From Actinernus sp. WN-2022 (lineage: Eukaryota > Cnidaria > Anthozoa > Actiniaria > Actinernidae), in contig JAOWCC010000577.1 in NCBI GenBank assembly GCA_030867875.1, forward strand, positions 81,201,740 to 81,265,739: DNA of 64,000 nucleotides, given 5' to 3'. The notes beneath the pieces were generated by a model. It made no database searches, was not told where the DNA came from, and saw nothing but the letters and a program-made list of their open reading frames with translations. Of the stretch, positions 54,580-64,000 are shown one piece after another. The translations under genes and the position numbers were made by a program. Position 1 is the stretch's first letter. Every line of letters begins with the position of its first letter.

Positions 54580-55545
54580 GCTCAAATATTTTCATCAAAC
54601 ATCGTGTTGGAAGGTCAACTTGAACATTTGACCGCAGTCGCTAAACAGCCCCACAATCTTTGTTCGTTGAGCCGTGCCGCCTGCACACCAAACATTTAGC
54701 AATTGAGTCCGCAAAACGTGTTTTTTTGTAACGTACCGCTTAATCTCAATGTTGCAAGTCATTTGTGAATGGAAGAGGTGGCTAAACTATAAACATTTGT
54801 TCATCATGCAAGATGTTGGATGAAAATGTTTGCTATAGTTCAAACATCAAAAAATTGTTAGGAAGCCACTTAACAGTCCAAAAAGGACCTCAATATATTG
54901 CTGATTTCTTTAATGTACGACAAACTAAATATAACTTAAGGATCGAGTGGCAATCATAATTTCGTACAACCATCATACAACAGTTCTTATTATCATAATT
55001 ATTTTACTTACAGATTAACTAATATATGGAATCAGTTCTCCTTTAGTATAAAGAGGAGTTCCGAAAAAAACTTGAGAAATTAGACTTGAGTAATCTTAGG
55101 TACAGCTGCCAATGTAATCGTTGTCTTGTCTAACCTACCCTTTTTACTATCTTGTCAACACATTAATTAGCTGTATTTCCCAATTAACTTATATTACTTA
55201 GTCTTAACTTCAACTAGTTCTAATATTAATGTCATTATACTATATATCATTTTATAATTCATCTATATATTTAGTAATTCTTATGTGTAAGCCTAAATTA
55301 CTAGACTCGATATTTTTATATAGTATTATTAATCTTAAATATACGAATTCATCATATCTTAATCATTATTTATTTATATCTTAGTATTAGTCGAGTGTTT
55401 TTAACATGAGCCTCTGGCTCGAATGTAACGGGCAACCGTATTCCACGTTTTGATTGAAATAAATTGTATTGTATTGTTAAAGAGGCGGCTAAACGTATGA
55501 TAAACCACGTTCATCCAACACGATGTTTGATGAAAATATTTGAGC
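54580..55545. mobile_element. MITE-like element with 32-bp terminal inverted repeats
   Basis: GCTCAAATATTTTCATCAAA at 54580-54611 is mirrored exactly at 55514-55545. The inside includes a LINE-like 3' end at about 55380-55480 (AATAAATTGTATTGTATTG) and AT-rich DNA, so a LINE may have inserted into it. No coding frame. Confidence 0.65.
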
Positions 55546-55618
55546 TTTTATCCGGAGTGCTTTCTGACACTCTAACAGGATAAGGTCCTTTCGATCCTAA
55601 TGTGCCCATCATTGTTAC

Positions 55619-55868
55619 CTCAACATAACAATCCTGGACATTGCTTTAGCGATGTCAACGCCTCCGTGTATAGCCCCCGCCAGGGGCTCTCTCATGTCAA
55701 ACACGACTTGTACTTTCTTATGTTCCTCAGTTATCTGTACCCATGTGGGAGGAGTCGTAGAGGGTTTTAAGTCAGAAAGTTGTGACTGGCATCCAGGTTC
55801 GCCAGCTTTTAGAGTAACATCAGAAATTGACATAGGACCCTTTGGGAATACAACATTGAAATATGAAT
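55619..55868 (-). CDS. Host gene exon: conserved acidic/beta segment
   Basis: Acceptor TTATCAG, donor GTAACA. Encodes MSISDVTLKAGEPGCQ and a well-formed block VVFDMREPLAGAIHGGVDIA. It enters in phase 1 and leaves in phase 2, which does not fit the neighbouring exons I could detect, so at least one exon on each side is still missing or the border choice is wrong. Confidence 0.5.
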
Positions 55869-56805
55869 CTGATAAGTGTCACAAAATGACTTAAAAGGAA
55901 AATATCCACAATTAGCAGAACCTAGCCGCCGTCTATTGGCAAACTCGCCATCTGATTGGCTAGTCAGGCGCCGTCTATCGACCGATAGTCTATCGTGCAC
56001 GCTGCAGGCAACAATTTTGTGAGTGTTTTCACAGTTTTCTCGATCGCTAAGGTGATACAACGGTGACTTGGTTTTGCTAAAACAATATTAAACTTCTCGC
56101 TCTTGGTTTCTATCGACTTTATAGTTGAGCCGGTCGGGGCTGCACCACTCGCCAGCTATCTGTCGTTATAGTTCACCACAAAATGTTTGCGCGGGCTCAT
56201 TGGCCAAAACCTATACATCAGCAGGGGCGTAGCTTCCTGTACGCATATACGCACGTGCGTACACTTTGAGACGAAAAATCCCTGTTTGGCCTTGTATATT
56301 TTCTACGCCGAGAGGAGGCCCTTAAAACCGGTAGCTACTGCACTTGTGCTTACAACTTGAAAATGCCTAGCTACGCCCCTGATCAGACACTGTGTCCGAA
56401 GTCATGTATCATATGGGCAAGTTTGGTCACCATAACAGCTATTTTTTAAACTAGAACAACGTTTCACAACAAGAATTGGATTATATGGCTCGCCACCGAC
56501 TCGAGCTTTTGTAGTCTACAAATCCGATGTAGCGCGCAAACAAATCCCTTGTCGTTATTTTCGTAATATTGTGAAGTAAAACTGTTGTCATATATCCTAT
56601 ACAATGCTTAATGATCACTCAAGGAGATTACAGTTCCATGTATAGAAAATGAATTATCTGCAAGAAGATCGAATTTAGAATTCTTGCAGGTGGAAACTCT
56701 TTCTTATTTTCTTATTTCTTATATTTCTTATATTCTTATTTTACTACCTTATTTTACTAACATCTGAGTATAAAACTAGCATTATTCTACCTAGCAAATA
56801 CAAAC

Positions 56806-57099
56806 CTCCTCCAAATAAATTTCGATAGCCCTTTTCAGACTCGTTCGTCGCTGTTTGATCTCCAGCTCAACTTCACCTCTGCTCGTATAGTCACAATAGA
56901 TCTTTGTCTCATCACCATGTTCTGTGTAGTAGCGCTTTCCGACCTCCTCGTCTAGTGTGAGATCTGAGTGCCCCTCGCATCCCCATGTTAGCGTCTCATC
57001 AGGGAACAGGTCGTGTGCGCGGAAGTCAAGAAGGTCGGTAATTGAACTCATATGGAACTTGAAGGCTTTTGGGTACGAAGGTATGCTTTGAAGCCAAGC
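56806..57099 (-). CDS. Host gene exon: MACPF/perforin-like domain, C-terminal part
   Basis: 98 codons, acceptor CCAAAG at phase 0, donor GTTTGT. Encodes AWLQSIPSYPKAFKFHMSSI then TDLLDF, TLTWGCEGHSDL and a charged helix. It follows the exon at 62277-62535 in the same phase. The W..S.....P..FKF pattern after the GG..E..S block is that of MACPF proteins. These oligomerise into membrane pores in innate immunity or venom; host role unknown. Confidence 0.65.
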
Positions 57100-58588
57100 C
57101 TTTGGAATCAGTGATATAACGTAAAATATTAATGCCTTATGAAGGGAACGATACACGGTTCAATATCGTTCAACGTTTATTGATCAACAAATGTTGAGGC
57201 TTGTATCATAGGTATTAGATATAGTCCAACTATTTACTTCAATAACATCAAATGGCCTAGCATACACGGTTTAACATTTGTTCTGCAACTTTTGGCGATC
57301 AAGAAATGTTGAATGATGTTGAACGTACCGTGTATCATCGGCTTTAGGATTGGACAAATCGTGCAATGATCAATAAATAATACTAAATAATTTATGAACT
57401 TCCATAGCACAATAATCCTAAACGTTCTCTGGCGTTTTACAATTTACAATCTTAAAATAATATAAAAATCAACTTTATGATATATAAATTATGATATAAA
57501 AACATTCCTACTAATTATTATAAAAATATGAATAATGATGTAAAATGCTATTAATTCAAACTAAAAACGATTAAAAATAATAGTAGACAATATTAATTAA
57601 AAGCTCGATTAACTAAACATATATTTAAAGTAGATTTAAAACTGACTAACGACGAACTTGATCTGTTATTAAGTGGCAGTTCATTTCACAGTATTGGCAC
57701 AAGAACAGAAACAGCTCTATCTCCATAATTCTTATGACTGGAAGCCGTGAGGGTGACGACGACCTAAGCTGACGAACAGGAATATAAATATCTAACATAT
57801 CTCGGATATAAAGAGGAGCCTGGTTATTAAGTGCTTTATACGTAAGAAGTAGGATCTTAAAAACAATTATTTATTCTACATGCAGCCAGTGAAGATGCTT
57901 AAGCACTGGGGTAAATGGTCATATTTATGCTTGCTGACAACAAGATGCAGTGCTGCACAGTTTTGCACAATTTACAATCTATGAATAAGATAGTTGGACA
58001 GCCCATAGAGTAGTAAATTGCAAATATCTAATTTACATGTGATAAAGGCATGTACTAGTGTCTTGATGTTATCCTCAGATAAGTACTTTCTAATTCTTGC
58101 AGTGATTCTGATGTAAAAAATGAGGATTTGCGGATAGCAGCAACCTGTCGTTCATGCAATCAAGTGTCAAGCTAGCGGTTTTCAAATTAGTGTCTTAAAA
58201 CCAAACTCTCAACCAATCATAGGAGCAATTAATCAAAAAAAAAAATCACGAACTGAAGTAATTTACTATTCAGCCAATCACGAGGCAAAGTAAACGCAAT
58301 TATGGTAAATAGCGAATCAAATTCGAAACAATCACCCAACTGACATTTCGACACTGAATTGAAAACCGCTGTATCAAAAACAAAACGCAGATTTCTGGCA
58401 GGCGCGTTCACCTCCAACTGATATGACGTCTAGTTGTGGGCGAAGGCGGTGATGTGCCCCGATAACTAACACTTCAGTTTTATCGTTATTAGCTTTGTAT
58501 GACACAAGCCTCATTGTTGACTATTGAGGACTCCTTCTCTACATCTGAAATTGACTTAAAGTGCATATGAGCCCTGCAGTAATCACTG
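57100..58588. other. Intron of host gene, nothing recognised
   Basis: AT-rich with short mirrored CAACATTTGTTG-type motifs around 57160-57330. No coding frame. Confidence 0.35.
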
Positions 58589-60531
58589 CTTTAAAGTGTT
58601 TATGAAACCAAATTTTGCATCTTTATTTTATTGCAGAATAATAAAGTTCAATCTTTTCTGATTATCAAGAGTATATATATTTTTCAGTTCCGCCTTCGGA
58701 AAGGTCTCTTTTTCGCCATTCAAATGGACTACTTTATACTAAAAACTGTCCGGGGCCTGGAACCGAATCCGCCATTACAATGACGTCACTGTGAGGAGTC
58801 GCAACTCGCAAGCGACAATCCCTTCATATGATCATGTAGGACGACACGCATTTCTACAAAAAAAATACAATAGAATAAAGCACAATACAATTCAATGCAA
58901 AAAATGAAATACAATAGAACCCAACACAATACTTAACAAATAAAAGATGGTTCTACTTCTTCTATAAAAAAATTTTTGCACGCTTGAGGTCTTGAAAAAC
59001 TGCGGATGCATGAGCAGAACGCGAGTGCATTTAGCAGCATTTCAAGACCTCGAAAGTACATTATTTTGTTATAGAACAAGGAGAACCATCTTTTATTTGT
59101 TTTATAATACAATCTTCAATCTAGAGGAAGGAAAGTAAGCTATCTAATTTTAAGAACCCACAAAAATCTAACTAAGCAAACTGACTTACAGAGAAAACGC
59201 CATTTTACTGTACTCGACTTGTTTACAACATTTCTCGTCGTTGATTGGTTCAATTCTGACAGCTTGACATTGACGATATGAAAGCTCGTTTCTTATTGGA
59301 TGAAATAACCTGCTATAAAAAGAACATGTCGATTGATAAAAGTGGAAGACAGAAATTGCAAGACTGCCGGCCGCAATCGGGCTGTAAAATTGTCAATTGA
59401 TCAAAACTGTTGCAGGAAACACAAAGTGCTTTCTTTTTACAATGTATGGTCAGCACAGGAGAAGTTAATCTGCACATTGTGTTAGAGTTGAAAATGCCTG
59501 ATGGAAAAACATTCAGAGACAAAGAGTTGGTAGCGACATCCGAGACTGAGTTTCGTGAGTTGAGCTAGGTTCCCGACTATTTTCTACAACAACTGCATCG
59601 TTGACACTGGCTATTTATTCTGTGGTCTGAAGAAGGGTATTTTCATTATCCCAAGTAACAGTGTTTAACTGCTGCTCTGATGGCAATGAGTTGCGTAGCT
59701 TTTGTCGAGCCTCAGTTCGACTATACGGCTTTCGAAATTCTCTCTGAATTTCTAACGAGACCTGAAACAACCATGGGGGCTGATCAAAGCCAGGTCCCGG
59801 CTGATCCACAGATCGAATTAGAATTTAGCGTGTTGGTTTTTGCGGAGGGAGGAAAACCGGCTAACCCGGAGAAAAGCTCTCGGACCAAGGGCGAGATACC
59901 AACAAACTCAACTCACATATGCCATGTGGCGCCGCGTCTGGGTTCTTTGCAAGTTTTGTTGTCCGTTTTTCATTCACGAACATTCAGGATCCTCTACAGG
60001 AAAGCAGAGAAACCCTATTGTATTCTTTGCCATTCACTGTTCTGGCTTCAGCATAAAAGTACAGGAGTATTAAAGTTATCGTCGAGTTCTTGGTTAGTCA
60101 TTTCTTGTACTTTTTGTAGTTGTGTTGTATCACACTGGGCTGTGAATGGGTATAACAATGTGGACATTTGCTATTGCTTTTCTCAACTTCAATGTCCACG
60201 GGAAGAAAACCAAGGCCGCCAGCCACACAATATCTTCCACCTCCTCGCTTATTTTTAACTTTCTCTGAAGCTTTCTCTCTGAGTCTGCCATGTTGGTATT
60301 ATGTAAACAACGTACGAGTCCTCACAGTGACGTCACGCAGCTCATTTAATTTGGCCGCGCGGCAAATGGGACAGTTTTTAGCATAAAGTAGTCCATTTCA
60401 ATGGCGAAAAAGAGACCTTTCCGAAGGCGGAACTGAAAAATAAATATACTCTTGATAATCAGAAAAGAATGAACTTTATTATTCTGCAATAAAATAGAGA
60501 TGCAAAATTTGGTTTCATAAACACTTTAAAG
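58589..60531. mobile_element. Non-autonomous transposon with about 165-bp terminal inverted repeats
   Basis: Left CTTTAAAGTGTTTATGAAAC to TTCGCCATTCAAATGGACTA (58589-58755) is mirrored at 60365-60531 with a few mismatches. The 1.94-kb element contains an open frame of 192 codons (59680-60258, +) without any domain I recognise and a second inner mirrored TTTTATTTGTT(T) pair near 58930 and 59090. Coding character of the frame is weak. Confidence 0.75.
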
Positions 60532-62276
60532 GTCAAAATGGGAAACACAATTACCGACATAAAAACAAAATTATTATCATCTGCCATTTTCGTTTATTAA
60601 GTGATCAAATTTCAATGACATCATGTAAGGCAAAAGCCGTACTTGGAGATGTCGACGAAACTCCAAGGCGAATTTAGTACCCGTGTTTTTCCGAGAAAAC
60701 GTCAATTCACGAGATTACCAAGAATTCCGGAAAATTCCCAAGTTTGGTTTTTGATTTTTTTAGCCAGGACCTAGGAATTCGCGGGAATGCCCTATAACGA
60801 ATGTGAACTGAAGTAAAATAATCGGTAGTCTACGTAACAAAATTAACTGACTGAATATTCCAGAGAATTTTCTGGAATTCCCGGGAATGGTATGAGCAAT
60901 GAATACTTATGAATACTTAAGTTTGCTTATTCGTCAACTTCAACCTATCGGATCATCAGAGTACGTTTGGTGCGTGTATTGTGAACTACCACGACGTATC
61001 AGTTATTCGCCAACGGTTTCGGAGTTTGACTAATGTTAGGGCTTTTCAAGTTGTGTGGTTGTGTCTTGCTGCTACACTACTACCTTCGTACAATGGACTC
61101 TTCAGGATTTTTACTCGCACATTTAAGGTAAATATTCTAACTTCTGTTCCATAATCGATGAATAGTACAACCGTTTGTAATTTAATGAGTTTGTTAAATC
61201 CATGCGTGTAAGCGTTCGCATTGTTCATTCAGTTCATTTCACACAAGTACGCTCAGCCAACGTGTTGATTTTCAAATGCATAATATGTAGAACGTGTAGC
61301 TTAAATATTAATTTAAAACAGCATTAAGAGCGGGGATACTAGTAAGTAAACTTGGTTTAGTTGTAACAAATAGTTGGAATCAATCCTAGCTATATATTTT
61401 GTGTCGAACTCGACTTTATCGTAGAAAATTCTCCTAAAACAGAAATTAAAATTAAAGCATTCCTTGCTGGAGAAATCTCTTCTATCAGTATCTAGATACC
61501 TTAGCTTAAATCGAGATCTGGTGGGCTTATGACGACTATTGGTGGACTTATTCTGCATTGAATACATACGCCTGTTATTATCTTGCTCTTGAGCAGACTT
61601 ACTGGTTATATTACCAGCTCAAAGGAAAATACCAATTGTATTTTAACCAATGATTGAATAGACCACATTACATCGAACGTAAGCTCGAATAGTAATTATT
61701 ATTTTAGAAAGCATACACGTAAACAAAACCTATATGAATGTAAATGACTGCAAGGTCCAGGTACAGCCGTGATGGCAATATTATAAGATATATGCTAGAT
61801 TAGTAATATTACCTCAAGTACATGATTTGTATGGTCTGATAGGTTCATATTACATGTATATCCAAATAGCGGTAGAAATCAATAAGGATTTTGTGCTTGC
61901 GTGAGGCTGCTTAAATCATCGTTCTCATATACCGCATGGCACGTCGCCAGTATTTACCGCAGGTATTTCGGGATTTTCAACTGTTTTTTTCTTTTTATTT
62001 AATCAGGAATTTTAAAAATGTGCATTCGCGAATTCTCGAGACTTCCTGGGATATCTATTGCGCCAATTCACATTGTAAAATGATAAGAACTGTCTCGGCT
62101 ATTTCCGAGAATTCACATGAATTTTGACTCTATCGGCTGGCAGTGTTGCAGCATCCTATACAAAACAGTTATTTTACTTCCAATGGTTTTCTTACGTTTA
62201 CATTATGTTTCTCTTATTAAAAGTACATCTACAAATCTTAACATGACGTTTTAAATAATATTCAACTCCTCGTTAC
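60532..62276. other. Intron of host gene, nothing recognised
   Basis: No exon, gene or large repeat detected. Repeated GGAATTCCCGGGAAT-like palindromes near 60730-60890 are short and probably chance or an old repeat. Confidence 0.35.
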
Positions 62277-62535
62277 CTTAAACTCGTTCTTAAATGTAGG
62301 GGCGTACTCATCAGAAAGAATTGAAGCAATTTCGTGACTTCCTCCCTGTACAACGATTGACGATGAGCTGAATTTCTGTTCCTCTTTCGCTTCCAACCCC
62401 TCCTTTGAACTCGACTTCGCTCCAGCACTCCAAAACAGACTTCTGTACTCAGCCTCCATTATCTCTTCTACTTCCTCTTTCGTTGTCTTTTTTGTCCCTC
62501 TCATAGTCTTGCGCAATTCTAGTTGACCGCCGAAC
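62277..62535 (-). CDS. Host gene exon: MACPF/perforin-like domain, central part
   Basis: Acceptor GGCAG, donor GTAACG; enters in phase 2 and leaves in phase 0. Encodes FGGQLELRKTMRG, a charged helical stretch and SIVVQGGSHEIASILSDEY then FKNEF, which fits the MACPF helical cluster followed by the conserved GG-x-E strand. Upstream exons were not identified and may lie beyond the window or in the 62.5-64 kb stretch. Confidence 0.65.
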
Positions 62536-64000
62536 CTGCCTGACTTTATATAGTGTGTTCCCCATCGTAGAATGAAATTCTCTATTGATAAAACTCTAAT
62601 AAGTTACCTTATTTAAGCAATATAACATGCTTTCCATGCCTTTGTTCTTTAATATAAACATGCGGGGTATGTTGGGAGAACAAAGAAGAACTTGAAAATC
62701 ACGAGCCAACGAACATGAAAAACAAGAATATATCTTATTAGTATATACCACACCAGTGAATATCACTTTTCGCGCGCTCTGATTGGCTACTCAAGCAGTG
62801 AATATGATTTGATATTCACCTCCGAGCGATGCAGCGACAACTCTCGCGAGTTTTTGTCCATTTGACAGAAAATAAAATAACTATTTGGTGCTGGCTCTTC
62901 TCCTGCAGTGTGGTATATACTAAAAAGCGGCGAGGTAAATATTCACCACTAGGTGAATAATTGTTAAATAGTCGTCAGAATTTCACTAACAGTGAGTTTA
63001 CACAGCGCGGAAAATCCCCCAAGGCCAAGGCAGAACTGAGAGGAAGAAGGCATGCTCTGTGTCGGTGTTTGTCTCCGTTTTGAAAATCTCCTTACAACAT
63101 TCCCTGAAAAGAATAGCTCAGAAGTCAAGACAGTTTGCCATAAATTTAAGGCATATTAGGCACTCTAGGAATCAAGGACTTGAACTGGGTGTTTTTTGTT
63201 GCCGAATGTGCACGAGGGAAACATGATTCCCGTCCTCCGTTGGAGCAGCTTCTAGTTGAATGAACTCATATTTTTCCCAAACTAAATGGAAACATCTATC
63301 TGTTGGGACCTTCCTTCCAGTGAGATGAGGCTGACAGTGCAAGGTACTGAGGGAAATGCTCGCTTTTGACATTTTGTCGTGAAACTTCACAACTGTCACC
63401 AGTGAGTTTGAAAAGTTTGGATTTTTTTCATGTAGTTGTTTACAAATGGTACGGCGAAAGCTAAAACACTTATCTGAATTATCTAAGACCAAGCAAGGTG
63501 AATGATAACAATATACACTAATGATTGCCTCCGAGGGAAACGTTGAGTTTTGTTTCCCAAGAATCTCGATGTTTCCCGAGACGCCTGTTTCCCGAGGGAC
63601 CCATCATTAAGTGTTTTGTTAAATAGTCGTAAGTTTTACTACCTGATACAAGCGTGGTTTGTCGTCTTCTCTTCGAGAAGCTGCTTTTCGAGACAAAGTG
63701 CTACCAGCGTTGCTACGGAATTTTTGGTAGCGTTTTGTTTCTTTCTTGCTTCGTTTTTGGCTATCAATTTCTCTCTCACGCCAGATAAAAATGCAAATTG
63801 TTTCTTTGGAGCTGACTCCATTTTAAACGCTTTCTTTCGACGAAAAAGGTCAGCTTTTGATGAAGATCTAGACGTTTTGGAAAACAAAATATGTTCCGCC
63901 TTTTGCTAGCCAGTGGCGCATGCGACACAAGCGGGCAACACTTGATGTATTGTTACCCTCTGACCTCGTAGTTTTGAAAATAATTGCCCGCGTGGGTAAT
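62536..64000. other. Host DNA with MITE pieces, no exon identified
   Basis: 62613-62706 is a half copy of the palindromic family at 42440-42624. About 62940-62970 has AGGTGAATAATTGTTAAATAG like the flanks of other palindromes. About 63640-63920 shares TTTTGATGAAGATCTAGACG in reverse with about 30165-30195, so it is a dispersed repeat whose open frames are probably not host genes. Confidence 0.4.

Noticed and set aside
63550..63909. Open frames on both strands near the right end
   Set aside because: The region belongs to a dispersed repeat also found near 30.2 kb; Ser/Phe-rich translation, no domain.

Overview
This is eukaryotic, almost certainly metazoan, genomic DNA. It has spliced exons with GT-AG borders, SINEs, LINE and hAT remnants and many fold-back MITEs on an AT-rich background. 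A marine invertebrate is likely and a cnidarian is my best guess, but the sequence alone does not prove it. There is no bacterial gene organisation and no CRISPR array.

Left third (about 1.4-27.8 kb): two Polinton/adintovirus-like endogenous viral elements lie only about 0.66 kb apart. Element 1 (about 1.43-18.89 kb, GC-rich core) has terminal inverted repeats that carry CCAAT, CRE, GC-box and TATA elements. Rightward it encodes an unknown protein, a chromodomain integrase, a truncated and then a fuller penton-like minor capsid gene, a basic pX-like protein, a truncated major capsid gene run into a truncated packaging ATPase, and several small genes. Leftward it encodes a protein-primed family B DNA polymerase. 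Its right arm differs: it is AT-rich and holds an intron-containing gene with three tandem RING-like terminal exons, a leftward Cys-rich protein, a SINE insertion and a leftward GRF-type zinc-finger protein. Most core genes carry frameshifts and one internal deletion removed the capsid/ATPase middle, so the element is a decaying copy.

Element 2 (19,556-27,835) has exact ends: AG...CT termini, a perfect 5-bp target duplication (AATAC) and long terminal inverted repeats. The right repeat is longer by exactly six 31-bp units. It is from a different lineage: AT-rich, with a SAP-domain DNA polymerase N-terminus, an inverted and scrambled exonuclease piece, a penton-like gene, a two-TM protein, a TFIIB-like transcription factor, a small zinc protein and an unknown protein. 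A host-like insertion of about 1.8 kb with a LINE 3' end sits in its middle. Its genes and inverted repeats share a GGTATATCA motif, which together with the TFIIB-like factor suggests virus-encoded promoter recognition.

Right two thirds (27.8-64 kb): one host gene on the minus strand, with recognisable exons from 62.5 kb down to 32.8 kb. It reads as a secreted protein: a MACPF/perforin-like part, a further conserved exon, a beta-rich domain, two Cys-rich modules and a C-terminal pentraxin/laminin-G-like domain. Splice phases agree across the last six exons. Its introns hold a hAT transposon, a LINE reverse-transcriptase remnant, SINE pieces, a 37-bp satellite and numerous palindromic MITEs.

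The two most interesting systems are the alternative RING-exon gene of element 1, whose introns carry long complementary sequences, and the TFIIB-like factor plus shared promoter motif of element 2.
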